From: Adiantum capillus-veneris
Lineage: Eukaryota; Streptophyta; Polypodiopsida; Polypodiales; Pteridaceae
Assembly (NCBI GenBank): GCA_014529385.2
Contig: CM043960.1
Location: 24,242,396 to 24,306,395 of the forward strand
Length of the DNA stretch: 64,000 nucleotides
Reading direction: 5' to 3'
Both the position numbers and the translations under genes were made by a program. The notes under the pieces are model-generated. The model was given only the letters and a program-made list of their open reading frames with translations. It made no database searches and was not told where the DNA came from. This document shows, piece by piece, positions 23,723 to 35,356 of this stretch. How positions within the stretch are numbered: position 1 is the stretch's first letter; each line of letters opens with the position of its first letter.

Positions 23723-26157
23723 GGATAGTTGATCAAGACATTGTAAAGACCGCATTTCGTACTACATTTGGTCTTTACGAATACATTGTCATGCCTTTTG
23801 GCTTGACTAATGCACCAGCCACATTCAACCGCTTGATGGAGAAGCTGTTCAGGCCTCATCGAACCTTCACTGGAGTGTTCTTTGATGATATTATCATCTA
23901 CTCTAATTCATTGGAGGAACACAAGCAACACCTCCAGGTAATATTTCAAGTTTTAAGAGAGAATAAACTTTATGTTAATCGAAAGAAAAGTGAATTTTTC
24001 TTGCAAGAGATTCAATATTTAGGTCACATTATCTCTAGAGATGGAATCCAAATGGATCCATCCAAGTTAGAGGTAATAAAAGGATGGCCTAAACCAAGGA
24101 ATCTTCATGAACTAAGAAGCTTTATAGGTATGTGTGCATACTATAGACGCTTCATAGAAAAGTTCTCACAAATTGCGGGACCATTACATGACCTAACAAA
24201 GAAAAATGTTAGGTATACGTGGTCTGCTAAGGAGAACAATGCTTTCGAAAAGCTTAAAGAAAAGCTTATCTCTCAACCTGTGCTTACACTACCGGATCTC
24301 TCAAAACCATTTGAGGTCCAATGTGATGCTTGTGGTGATTGCCTTGGGGCTGTTCTGCTCCAAGAAGGGCACGCCATAGGCTATGAGAGTCGAAGGCTCG
24401 ACCCTGTTGAGCAAGCTCTAGGCATATACGAAAAAGAACTCCTTGCAGTTCTACATGCCTTAGACTCATGGAAGCACTATTTATTGGGGACTCCTTTCAT
24501 TCTGCGAACGGATCACCAAAGTCTTAAGTACTTCATGACGCAGACCAAGCTCTCCGACAAACAAATGAGGTGGGCAAATTTCCTTTCGCAATTTCATTTT
24601 CATATTGCTCACATTGCTGGCAAGCATAATCAAGTAGCCGATGCACTCTCAAGACGCCCGAGAGTGAATGCGGTTTCCATAGCAACTCACAATGATCTAT
24701 CTTTAATGATAGATGAGTATGCTATTGATCCCGATTTTAGAGATGTGATTTCAGCCCTTGCATTAGGGAAGAAAGAAGAACCATTTACTTTACAAGATGG
24801 TTATCTTCTCTATGGCAATAGACTATGCGTTACTAACTCACTACGTGAGAAAGTAATGTATGAATCTCATGCTCCCCCATATGCAGGGCATAGAGGGATT
24901 CAGTCTACCCTAAAGGGAATTGAAACATATTTCTATTGGCCTACCATGAAAGTGAACATACACGAGTATGTTTCCAAATGTGTGGTATGTCAAAAGACAA
25001 AATTTGATAGAGGGAAGCAACTTGGATTGCTTCAACCCTTGCCAATCCCTAATTCACCGTGGGAGAGCATATCCATGGATTTTATCTTTGGATTGCCTAA
25101 GTCTATCCATGGGAATACAGGAATATGGACGATAGTAGACAGGTTTAGTAAACAAGCTCATTTTATACCTGTCAAAAAGACTATCAAAGCCCATCAAATG
25201 GCAACCCTCTTCATTTCACAAATTTTCAAGTACCATGGCTTGCCAATGTCCATAGTGTCGGATAGAGATCCTAGAATGACCAGTAATTTCTGGAAGGGTC
25301 TCTTTGAGAATTTAGGAACAAGGCTAAACTTCTCTTCGGCCTATCACCCACAAACTGATGGCCAAAGTGAAATAGCTAACCTAACTATTCTTGATCTACT
25401 AAAAGCCTATGTAACGGAAGTAGATCAAAGATCCCAATGGGAGAAGTACTTACCCTTAGTAGAGTATGCTTACAATAACACTGTACATACTTCTACAGGA
25501 AAAGCACCTTTCGAGGTAATTGAGGGAAGATCAAAAAGTCCCTTGCTACTTAAGGTACATGGGAAGATCTTCGTTGCAGATGAGTATAGCCGAGACCTAC
25601 AAGAATCTTTCCAAAAGATTAAGGAGGCTATCTCTATCTCACAGCAAAGGCAAAAGGCTGCTGCTGACAAGCACAGAAGAGCCCAAGCCTTTAAAGAAAA
25701 CGATTGGGTCTTGTTAAAGTTTCCTAAGGCTCGATTAAGGCACACGACGGGCAAGAATCCTACGGGCCACCAAAAGTACTATGCTAAACTAGCAAAAAGG
25801 TATTATGGTCCCTTCCAGATTCTTAGGCCAATCAATGAGATGCCCTATCAACTTAAGTTTCCCAATCATTGGCTCATACACAATGCTTTTCATGTGAGCC
25901 TCTTAAAGCCTTACAAAGGAGAGCCACCTCAAGAACCAACTATTGAAGACCCACCGGAGATCGAGGACCACGAGGAGGTGCTGCAGCCCGAGTCCATTCT
26001 CCGACATGAAGACAAGGTATTAAGAGGCGGTAAGACTATCCAACGATATCTTATTAAGTTTAAGAATTATCCTTTTGAAGATGCTAGATGGATGCAAGGC
26101 ATACAATTAAAGGATAACCTAAACCTTGTCAATGCTTACAATGCTTCCCAAGAGTAA
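23705..26157 (+). pseudogene. Chromovirus RT (rest), RNase H, integrase and chromodomain
   Basis: This continues the polyprotein in the shifted frame; the first Met is at 23791, but similarity begins at the break. The RT catalytic motif is VFFDDIIIYS, preceded by MPFGLTNAPATF. RNase H has VQCDACGDCLGAVLL and HNQVADALSRRP. The integrase zinc domain is HAPPYAGHRG followed by KCVVCQ, and the core acidic residues are present in SMDFIFGLP, IVSDRDPRM and GQSEIAN. The C-terminal part has FHVSLLKPYKG and a chromodomain-like ending, PESILRHEDKVLRGGKTIQ followed by YLIKFKNYPFEDARW. No internal stop was seen, so the 23704 frameshift may be the only major defect. Confidence 0.95.
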
Positions 26158-26515
26158 GCAAATGTACAAAATGTTAAAAATGAACAAAAATTTTTGTCTT
26201 ATAAGACTCTCTTTTTCTTTATTTGTGCACAAAAATGAAGTAGTATGCATGCTTAGATCAAGTTTGCGGGGACGACGTCTCCCAAACACCAAAGTAGAGC
26301 TTGTCACTCTACTATGGAAGACTGATAGGACTAATGTGCAGACATGCTTGCGGCAGCCTCAGGCTCTCAAGCGCCAAATGGACTAGTCATCCATTATGGA
26401 ATGATGTCGTAGGGTAACATAGGGATCCTCTACCCGCTAAGAAAAGGACTCATGCATATGCTTTATCTTCTCTACACCATAGTCGAGGACGACTATGATT
26501 TCAAGAGAAAGGTAA
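26158..26515 (+). other. Chromovirus 3' untranslated region with polypurine tract
   Basis: A short non-coding stretch after the pol stop. The purine-rich run AAGAGAAAGGTAA (26503-26515) directly precedes the 3' LTR and is the likely polypurine tract. Confidence 0.75.
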
Positions 26516-28110
26516 TGTCATAATAATCAATATCTAATTCTCCTAAATGATTTTCTCATATTAAACTGATCATTTAATGTGGGGAAGTGCCAAGGGAGAA
26601 AAAGCTAGAATATTGGTTAAGTTAGCAGACCGGCCACAGTAGGGATCCAAAGGAGGGAAAATAGGGATCCAAAGGGGGGGCCATCTGCAAAAGAGCCATG
26701 TGAAACAATGGGCCAAAAAGACCCTAAGGTTCAGCCCATTAAGACTTCCAAAATGCTAAGGTTCCAAAATTCAAAGGTTGTGTCCAAAGGTCAACCCTAG
26801 GGAAAATTGGATGCTTAGTGTGTGCCCAAAAAGTCTTTCTACATCCCTACATGGGAGGGGGCGAGCCCCAAAGCTAGGGGATGAGAGAGAAAGCCACACA
26901 CACACACACACAGGCTCCCTTTACACAAAGGGAATGAGGGACACATGTCAGCTCCCTAGGCCAGATGCCCACAAGGTGTGCCCAATTCCTATTGGAAGAC
27001 CCTTGAAGTGGACCAATGAGAATTAAGCTAGAGTAAATCTAGTTTAATTAATTTAAAAACATTTAATAAAAGAAACCAATGAGAATTAAGTCTCCTAGAA
27101 GACTATTGGGCAGTCTCCCAAGGGGTCCAATGAGCATTCAGGAGCCCCATGGCTTGCCTGATTCCTATTGGCCAGGAGGCAAAGGGGTCCAATGAGAGTT
27201 TAGTTTAATTATTTAATTACCTAAAGCTCTCACAAAAGGGGAAAGGGGGACACATGTCTAAAGGCTATCACTTATGCTGCTTAATCCCTATTGGCTTGAC
27301 CTGGGGAGGTCCAATGAGGCAAAAGCCAGACTTATTTAGCAGCTAGGGCTCGCCCAAGAGAGAGGGGGGGCCGATTTTTGCTTGGCATTCACACACACAC
27401 TCTCACACTTGACCATGTGTGAAGGGAAAATACTCTATCTCCTCCCAAGCTTTAATGGAGAGCTCATCACCTACTCCAAGCTTGTGAGATAGAAGCCTAC
27501 ATCAACACTCTCTTGGCATGTGGATGCAAATCCAACCAAGAGCCAAGCTTCAATGCATGCTCATCTTCTCTACCAAGCTAATTACTAAGCTAAGCTATGC
27601 TAATATGAGTGATTATGTGAGGAGATGTACTTCTTTCTCGTAAGATACTTCTTTTTCCTCTCAATCTACTCTCATACCCTGCTAGCTCTCACCATCTTCG
27701 AAGGTGTGTGAGGTCTTGGGTCTGGGAACGGGGATAATTCAAGTTGTGTTTGATTAAGTGTTTTGCTTGGTGTATGAAGCTTCCATCTTCATTGCACTAG
27801 CTAGTCTTGAAGGAACACAAAGAATTGTATTGTACAATGTCTCTCTTGATGGGAGAAACCATAATACAAAGCCTTTTGGAGGGGGGACCGGCTCCATGCA
27901 AATCCGGTCCTCAACTGTTGTCAATAGCTTAATTGTTGCTCTCTCTTTTGAAAGTATTGTCGATGCTATCTAACTAGGTGTTATGCTTTTTGTTGCTCTC
28001 TCCACCCAAGCACTCTTGTAATTCTCATTAGGAATCTATTCTAATGAAATGCCCACTATGTTCATGCTAAATTCCGCTACACATAAGATTTTAGGCCATT
28101 AAATGTTACA
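26516..28110 (+). repeat. 3' LTR of the chromovirus
   Basis: 1,595 bp, matching 19199-20791 except for one extra CA unit and very few substitutions. It is followed by TGAG, the second copy of the target duplication. Confidence 0.97.
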
Positions 28111-28114
28111 TGAG

Positions 28115-28263
28115 TGATAGAAGAGGCAAGTCGAAAACTCAAAATTTTCAATCAAAAGATGTGAGCACGAGTAGAAAAGAGCGTTATACACCATGGAAGG
28201 TACTTAGAGAGCCAGAGCTTTTACAACACGGAGCAAAATTGTTCAAATACAATATTTGTGGCT
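28115..28263. other. CACTA sequence between the chromovirus and the TNP2 stop
   Basis: A short non-coding segment, probably the 3' untranslated region of the TNP2 transcript or the intron leading to the second CACTA gene, now separated from that gene by the retrotransposon. Confidence 0.5.
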
Positions 28264-31200
28264 TTAAGAGATCTCTCTCTCATCCTCGCATAACTCAGCA
28301 TAACTTCCTATATCTATATAGAGCTCTCCGTTTAAACACATATCCTCTGTTTCATTTTGTAGCTCCTCTGCATGCACCCCATATAGAGTAGTAGCATCTT
28401 GATGCTCGTCTGGCACCACCGCAGCGGCTTCTGATTGAGCATCTTCTCTGATCTCCTCCATTGATGCCGTTGTGATTGGCACATGGTAGCCTTCATACGT
28501 CCTTGCACTACGAGGGGCTACCTCTATGACGTACCACCAATTTGATGTAGACTTTGTAGGATGAAATATTACCTGTCAGAGCCACATAACTTACATGAGA
28601 GCTTTCAAGCACATAACTTGTAAAAGGGGGATGTTAACTATTTACATACTTACTTGATCACAATGCTCGGGTAGTACGAAAGTGTCTCTTAGGTCAGTCC
28701 ATTTCTTAGTAGAATCCACCTCAAGAAAACCAAACTCTCCTCTACGCACAGTAGCATTGCGACCCTCCATGATTATCTTGAACCATTGCACGTCGAACAA
28801 GTCGACCAAAAATCCTCTGTAATCGATCCTCAAAATCTCTTGCAGCGTGCCGAAGTAAGTGAGTTCCGCCACCACAGGATCTGCATCAGAGGAACGTCGT
28901 CGACTAGACTGTTCAAATTTTTCCATGATTCCACAATCTTGAGTAAAACGCTTTTTGTTGATTAGTTCCACCCTAAAATGTCGACCTTTACACCATGCTG
29001 ATGTCTATAACTTATACTACAACGAACAAAGATTATGAGTGGCCGTTCAAACGTTTATAAATAAAGTCACTTGCTAGTCATACATTGCAAACTTACCTTG
29101 GTCGCGCAACCCCGAGAGTACTCCCACTCTTCCTCAGTCACTTCGTCACCGCATTGTTGTGCGCTTTTCAATTGGTTGTGCAGCCATCTTAAGCTCATGA
29201 AGGTTGGTAGGCTCTCCAGAACCGCTGGATAGTGCATCGGTGGTCGTCTTCCCCGTCTCCACTCGATTCGTGCCCTTTGTTGCTCTTGCTTTGCATCCTC
29301 ATATTGTGAAATCCACTTTTGCATCACTGGATTGTGAAGCATGCAAAATCGGTTGATTTTAACCTCTAGATCTTCCGTCATCTTCTTCTCAACACCGAGA
29401 TTGCACATGACAATCCCAGATATGCGCTCATCATCTATGGTTCGCCATAGCGTGTCCCGGGCTTTATCAAATCCTTCTCGCCACTCTCCAATGTACACTA
29501 GGGACTCTGATACCAACCAACCTTCTGCCATGCTACCCTCCGGACGTGCCTTTTGACGCACATATCCCTTAAGCGTTTTCATGAAACGTTCTAAGAAGAA
29601 CATCCATCTGGAATGAACTGTGCCAGCTATTTCCACCTCATCAACTATGTGAACAAGAAGATGCACCTGAATGGTTAGCATGGTAGTAGGAAAATGTTTC
29701 TCAAACATGCACACAAGCTCCGCAGCATTTAGTTTGGCGAATGGTATGGAGTCTACGTTGATCTCCTTTTGTGAGATCCATTGCACCAGCTTTGCAAGTT
29801 TGTAGATTGTGTTACGGATGTCGAGAGACAAACATCCCTCAATGGCAACCGGTAAAATAAACTGTAAAGTATGTGCAGCAATGATATTAAAGTCCACATT
29901 TTATGCAATGATATTAAAGTCCACTATGAACGTACCTGACACATTTTATGCCAATCGTGTGACTTCAAACCGGTAAGCTTTCCTTCTTTAGTAAAACACG
30001 TTCGGAGCGAGTGCATAACACCAGTGGGGGTCCGCAAAGATCGAATGGTCTCTTTTACTTTGCGTTCTTGGGCTCCTGTGAAAATCCATGGTGCTTTAGG
30101 GAGTTTTATCGATCCATCAAATGCTATTTGCGGCCAATATTGCTCCATACGATCCACATTTCTAAGGTCAACTCTGGCTCCCAAAGTATCTTTCTTGCCG
30201 GTCAGATGGTCCCATAGTAGATTACCCACATTCTTGAATATGTGCATTGGATCGAGCAAGTGATTGATCATGAGTCGGGGCCAGTATGGTAACTCGTACC
30301 ATAGAGATAGTCTCTTCATCCCTGGAGGCAATCCGTCATCGCACATCTCCTTCTGCTCTAACCATGCTTGTGCAGACATCCTTGGTGGCTCTCTTCCCAA
30401 AAAGCCATCGCGTAACACATGATTCTCTAGAAGATACGCTTGATGACCTTCGTAGATTTGCTTCTTCAGTGAGGGTGCCCTACGTGCATTCAGTCTAGGT
30501 CCACATGTGACACATGCTCTGTATCCGCTTGTTTGAAGCCCTGCATGTATACACATGATAATAGATCAACTATGGGAAAAAACAAGATTTACAGTGTCTG
30601 AGTGAGGAGTGTCAATAGATCACCTGAGCATTCTGTTAGCCTGGGATAGTCATGCATGGTCCACATTAGAATGCCTCTGATCAAAGCATTTCGTCGTCTT
30701 GTGTGTCGGCTCATATCCACCACCTCTATGCCAATCCACAATTGTTGTAGCTCTTCCAATAGTGGACGAAGATACACATCCATATTCCCCACTTTATATC
30801 GCCCTGGCACAATCAAGCTTAGCCATAGGTGCCCCTTCTTCGTAGTCAACCACGGGGGAATGTTGTAGTTGACGATGACAACGGGCCATACACTGTAAGA
30901 TGTTGATCTTTGACCAAATGGATTTACGCCATCCATAGCCAGGCCTAAGCGCAAATTTCGAGCTTCCCTAGCAAAATCCGACCATGTTCCATTTATATGT
31001 TTCCGGGCTGCGCAATCTGCAGGAATTCGTAGCACACCATCCGAAGATTTATTCTCCTCATGCCATGATGCTAGGGCGGCCATCGACTTACATTTGAAGA
31101 AATGCTTGATGCGAGGAAGCAGAGGAAAATGTCGCAAAACCTTTTGTGGAATTTTTGTCCCGTGGAGATCTACTCGATATCTTTCGGAATCACATTTCGG

Positions 31201-31992
31201 ACACTTCTCCATGTCTATGTATTCCCCTCTGAAAAGAATGCAGTCATTAGGACAAGCGTGGATAGAATTGTAATCCATCCCCAAGTTTCGCAAAATCTTT
31301 CTTGCTTCATCTCGGGAATCTGGCATCACATTGTCAGCTGGTAGTATGTGCTCTTTAAGCAATCTACACAACATAAAAATACGATACAGTCATGTAAAAA
31401 TCTATCAGATCATTATACATTTAGAGTTTTATTAAAGTAAACTAATTGTAATAGATCACCTGAAAAGCGCTGTGATGCTAGTGTCACTCCATCCAAACTT
31501 TGTCTGCATGTTGAGAAGAACCAGGAGTGCTTTCAATCTAGACATACATGCTCCATTATACAATGGCGTATCAGCTTCACTTTTCATATCATCATAGATA
31601 AGCCTTTCTGAATCCATGATCGTCTCGATCATTTCATCAATCTCGGGCTCAAACATTGCCTCGTTGGGAATGTGCTCTGCATGATCATCCCCCGAGCTGT
31701 CAGAGGCTACATCTTGTGGCCTCACATATGCTGCTTGACCAAAGCGCCTGCGAACACGTCTATTGGGTTGCAAGATTGCTGCTTGTTGGCCAGCGTCAGA
31801 GTCCGACGAGTTATAATTGGCAACAACTCGATCTATAATAGATGGATCGAACTCGCCAAATTCGCGAACGTGCTGCAAAGAAACACGTCTTGTCCGTCGC
31901 ACAGCATGCTTGCATTGATTACAAGGACATAAGACTCTCGTTGAGAGATAGGTGTTTCGGTTGGACGGCCCCACATCCTCGTCATTACTCAT
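28264..31992 (-). CDS. CACTA transposase, TNP2 family with DUF4218 and DUF4216
   Basis: Six exons on the minus strand: 31992-31460, 31363-30624, 30540-29936, 29861-29097, 29004-28654 and 28572-28264. All introns are GT-AG and the exon sum is 3,303 nt, exactly 1,101 codons with no internal stop, so the gene looks intact. Residues 1-150 hold CPCNQCKH, a remnant of the N-terminal transposase-associated domain. The TNP2 core runs from about 165 to 600, with CPNDC and CPKCDSERY, AMDGVNPFGQRS and LDPMHIFKNVGNLLWDHL. DUF4218 occupies about 620-880 (FPTTMLTIQVHLLVHIVDEV, GYVRQKARPEGSMAEGW). DUF4216 follows at about 900-1010 (LTYFGTLQEILRIDY, ending FHPTKSTSNWWYVIE), then an acidic tail. It would cut and transfer the CACTA element and mobilise related non-autonomous copies. 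Splice sites are read from consensus and frame only. Confidence 0.92.
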
Positions 31993-32054
31993 AATGAGGG
32001 TAAAAATCTTATAACCTGGACAAAAAAATTAATATTCTATTGGCATTCTTCGTC

Positions 32055-32056
<2 letters not shown>

Positions 32057-32087
<31 letters not shown>
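32057..32087. repeat. CT microsatellite
   Basis: An uninterrupted (CT)n run of about 15 units just upstream of the TNP2 start on the minus strand, where it reads as GA. Confidence 0.9.
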
Positions 32088-32088
<1 letters not shown>

Positions 32089-32520
32089 ACCTCACATTCT
32101 CTAGTCATGTCCAATCCCCGCACACCTCGGTCTAGAGGTGCACGGAGATCAGAACCACCGCGTTATAATCTCGTCTTTATTGGTCAATACCTATATTTGT
32201 GGGTACAAGAAATCTACACACCCACGTCTACATGATACTGCATGTAGTGGAAAAAACCCCTTTGCCTCTTCTCTAGCTGTAGCACTTCACAGCATCTTAA
32301 CATCTTTTCACAGTAGATCTTTTCACTGTTCGTCTAACTCTAAACCCTAAACCGTAAGTAATTCTTGCGTGGACTCGATCTAACGTAAATAAGCGTAAAT
32401 CTAAATAAACGTAAATCTAACTAAAAATAAACCTAAATCTAATTTAACGTACGTCTACATCTAGCCTAATCTTTAACGTCTTTTGGGATAGTTTCCTACG
32501 ACGTTAAAACTCTCTTCTTC

Positions 32521-32521
<1 letters not shown>

Positions 32522-32567
<46 letters not shown>

Positions 32568-32575
32568 GGGGGGGG
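32522..32575. repeat. GT microsatellite followed by 11 G
   Basis: About 21 GT units run directly into an 11-base G tract (32565-32575), inside the 5' part of the CACTA element. Confidence 0.9.
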
Positions 32576-32699
32576 TAAACCTAAATAAACCTAAGTCTAA
32601 TCTAATATAACATAAATCTAAATCTAACGTAAATTATGTTATATTAAAAACAAAGAACTAAACTAACAGGATTATAAGAACCTTAAAACTAATTTAACA

Positions 32700-33071
32700 C
32701 ATAATTTTTCACATAACTCGGCAAGAGTTGGCATTCTCATCACTAAAGATGTGAGAGTTAACTTCCGGCGGTGACGCTGCCTCATCTCCATCCACATCTG
32801 ACGACAGCAATTGGCCCTTTAGACCGTTCTTGCTCTTGTTACTAACTTTGAAGTTGTTGTTGAATGACTAGAGGTTGTCTAGATGGTCATTGTGTCGGGG
32901 ATGTAGTGACTCTTGCCGCCCTGAAGATCCATCTTCTTCCCTATCTTCTGAAGACATTTCACCAGTACTTTTGGATCGACGGAGCCCACCATGAGTGAAG
33001 GCAGCAATACCCTATATTCCATTGAGGGCTTTCTTCACCCGCTTCATGCAGGCATCGCAGTCTATGGAGAC
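32700..33071 (-). pseudogene. Captured HMA-domain (HIPP-like) exon fragment
   Basis: On the minus strand, immediately after an AG at 33073-33072, the frame reads VSIDCDACMKRVKKALNGI. This is the metal-binding loop of a heavy-metal-associated domain, with its CxxC pair (CDAC). After a stop and a frame change comes GSVDPKVLVKCLQKIGKKM, the second conserved block of plant HMA/HIPP proteins, then a degraded tail. The start exactly at a splice-acceptor-like AG suggests a genuine exon boundary. It is a host gene piece carried by the CACTA element upstream of, and on the same strand as, TNP2. It cannot encode an intact domain. Confidence 0.75.
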
Positions 33072-33464
33072 CTAAATCTAATCTAATATAACGTAAATCT
33101 AAATCTAGCGTAAATAAACGTAAATCTAGTTAAAAATAAACCTAAATCTAATCTAATTTAACTTAAATAAACCTAAATCTAATTTAACGTAAGTCTACAT
33201 CTAACCTAATCTTTAACGTCTTTTAGGATAGTTTCCTACGACGTTATAACTCTCTTCTTCTTGTGTGTGTGCGCGTGTGTGGATGTGTGTGCCAATAAAA
33301 AGAGATAAATGGTATAACCTTTCTATCACCCATGCCAAGTATGATAGATTGATTATGCCATTTCCCTCTTGAATAATAGGTCTTGAGTTTAACTCCTCGT
33401 CGGCTAGATCTTTAGGTCTTTTAATTTTAATTAGTTTCCTACGACGTTAAATTAGTTTCTCTCT

Positions 33465-33684
33465 CTTTCTTTCTCAATGTGTGTGCGTTTTTTTGGATCG
33501 TATGCATGTTTTCTCTCTCTTTTCCTCTCTCAATGTGTGCGTTTTTTGTTTATGCATGTTCTCTCTCTCTTTTCCTCTCTCAATGCGTGCGTTTTTTGTT
33601 TATGCATGCTCTCTCTCTTTTCCTCTCTCAATGTGTGTGTGCATTCTTTGTTTATGTATGTGTGTGTGCGTTTTTGTTTATGTT

Positions 33685-33715
<31 letters not shown>

Positions 33716-33869
33716 AAAAACACTATGTGTGTGTGTATGTGTGTGTGAGAGAGAGAGAGAGAGGGAGAGAGAAAGAGGGGAAGGGAACATGAGAATGAGG
33801 AGAGGGAAGGAGCATACCTGGCTTTCCTTCCTCTCCTCGTGTGTGTGTGTGTGTGTGTGTGTGGAGAAG

Positions 33870-33910
<41 letters not shown>

Positions 33911-33960
33911 GAGCGTTACCTGCTCCTTGCTTGAGGGCGCCGAAAAACTCAGATCTGAGA
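33465..33960. repeat. Low-complexity CT/GT/GA-rich region
   Basis: Several microsatellites: CT near 33690-33715, GT near 33724-33746 and 33838-33862, GA near 33747-33770 and 33875-33907. There are also three imperfect copies of a CTCTCTTTTCCTCTCTCAATG unit, each followed by GTGTGCGTTTTTTG, about 55-65 bp apart between 33510 and 33660. Open frames in all phases here are repeat artefacts. Confidence 0.9.
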
Positions 33961-34124
33961 TCTGAGTTTTTGGGCGCGCTCGGTTAATTTTTTAGCCCAG
34001 CCGGCGTCGCTATGAGCGTTGGAAATTTCTTTGTAAATTTGCAACGCTCATAGCGACGCCGGGAAATTTTTTTTGAGCATCGCTGTGTGAGCATCGCTAA
34101 TATGAATAGCCTCTTGTAGTGTAG

Positions 34125-34344
34125 GTGGTCAATTTTGGAATGGAATTGTCTGTGGGAGGTATGAGTTCACCATGGTTTCTCTTATTCTTCAAGGTTGAGG
34201 AGAAGGTGCGTAGGGTGCAGAGAGGAGTGGTGAGAGAGGTGGGGATGATGAGTGGAGAAGTGTGTGTGAAAGAGGAAAATGATAAAGTGGAAGAGAGAGT
34301 GTGGCTGCATAGCATGGGAAAACTGGGGTCCACTAATAAAATCA
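34125..34344 (-). repeat. 3' LTR of element C, second part
   Basis: This matches 43720-43939 of the other LTR and completes the LTR interrupted by the CACTA element. It begins just after the second TAG target copy (34122-34124) and ends ATCA at 34344, which is TGAT at the 5' end on the minus strand. Confidence 0.95.
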
Positions 34345-35356
34345 TAGCTCACAGCTCGTAGCTCAAAAAAATATGAAAAAATTTGAGGCAAAAGTTCAGC
34401 CCACGAGCTACAACTTTTGTTTGTATCACCTTTTCAAATTCGGAGAGCAAGTGAACTTTAAAAATTCAGCAAAACCGACCGTTTTTTTCCACTGCACAAG
34501 GTCCTTGTGGGGTCCTTCTTTGGATGATTCTTTTGAATACCTCCAAGAGTGAGCCCTCCATAGTGCATGTATGCATGCCACCTACCCTTGACCTTATTTG
34601 GTAGGTCTATAATTGAAGATATTGTTGAGATCATGATATAAGTGAATAGTACAACTAAGAAAATCAAATATTGAGGGGTCTAAAAAATATGTACATGTCA
34701 AATATAAATAATATAAGTGGAAAAAATATAAAGGGGTCAAAAGAAATCTCTCTCATTATGAGGCTACCATAAAAAGATAAATATTTTTGGTGTTCAAACA
34801 AAATAGATGTAGGAAGGGAAAAATCACAATATTGAAAAAATATACACATAAATAAAACTAGTTTTTTTGGATTTTTGTTGGGGTGGAGTTACACCAAATA
34901 TAAGAGAAGCTTACATGAAAATATTTCTATATAGAATAAAGAGTATGAAAAATGGTAAGAAAAATTGTGGTAATGGTGAGGCAATGTACAGAGCATAAAT
35001 AACACACACCTAAGTAGAAATATTTAAATAAATACCAAAATAATTATGAAAAAATATTTTATTTAGGCTCTATATACAAAGAAATATTTACATACGCATG
35101 GGCCATAATATACTTATATTTTTTATATTTTTTATTTTTTTGGCTCAACTAGCCCAATGCCTAGCTAATTGAGGGTTTTTTATTTCAGTAAGGAGATATG
35201 GGAAAAGTCCCCTAACTCACACGCACCTATATACAGTGAAAGGGTGAGGGTAACCACAGTGTTTGAGTGATTTGATAGGGGGGGATAACTCACTATGGCA
35301 ATCACAGAGAGCCGGAAAACGGCTATCATTAGCCCTCCCCCAAGATGATGGTATAT
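34345..35356 (-). other. Element C 3' untranslated region
   Basis: About 1 kb of AT-rich, non-coding sequence between the integrase stop and the 3' LTR. No conserved ORF or clear polypurine tract was seen; the bases next to the LTR on the minus strand (GAGCTGTGAGCTA) are only weakly purine-rich. Confidence 0.6.

Larger units (their letters stand above)
19199..28110 (+). mobile_element. Chromovirus (Ty3/gypsy) LTR retrotransposon, young insertion
   Basis: The LTRs 19199-20791 and 26516-28110 both begin TGTCA and end TTACA. The 4-bp duplication TGAG lies at 19195-19198 and 28111-28114. A tRNA-iMet-type primer site follows the left LTR. Internal order is gag, protease, reverse transcriptase, RNase H, integrase and a C-terminal chromodomain-like segment. 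The LTRs show only a couple of substitutions and one CA indel by eye, so insertion is recent. One base lost in reverse transcriptase splits the polyprotein. It lies between the two CACTA genes. Confidence 0.97.
32390..33270. repeat. Direct duplication flanking the captured exon
   Basis: A segment made of (C)TAAATCTAA-type units followed by TAATCTTTAACGTC and TAGTTTCCTACGACGTTA, then a TCTTCTTCTTGTGTG end, occurs at about 32390-32530 and again at 33110-33270. A short third piece is at about 33433-33455. The two main copies bracket the HMA exon remnant. The low-complexity TAAATCTAA units vaguely resemble telomere-type repeats but are not TTTAGGG arrays. Confidence 0.8.
17176..34121 (-). mobile_element. 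CACTA (En/Spm) DNA transposon, with nested chromovirus
   Basis: Terminal inverted repeats CACTACAAGAGG (17176-17187 and, inverted, 34110-34121) are flanked by the 3-bp duplication TAG (17173-17175 and 34122-34124). The uninterrupted LTR of element C has a single TAG at 43717-43719, an exact empty-site control. Gross length is 16,946 bp, about 8.0 kb without the chromovirus. On the minus strand it carries an HMA exon remnant, a six-exon TNP2 transposase gene and a three-exon Transposase_24 gene. The left end has dense subterminal TAGCGACG motifs. Confidence 0.97.

Noticed and set aside
32380-33270. Interstitial telomere repeats (TAAACCCTAAACC-like sequence)
   Set aside because: Only one short AAACCCTAAACC occurs; the rest is TAAATCTAA-type low complexity without the TTTAGGG register.
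33477-33965. Open frames up to 162 codons in 33.48-33.97 kb
   Set aside because: Pure CT/GT/GA microsatellite translation (Cys-Val, Ser-Leu and Glu-Arg runs) in all three frames on both strands.
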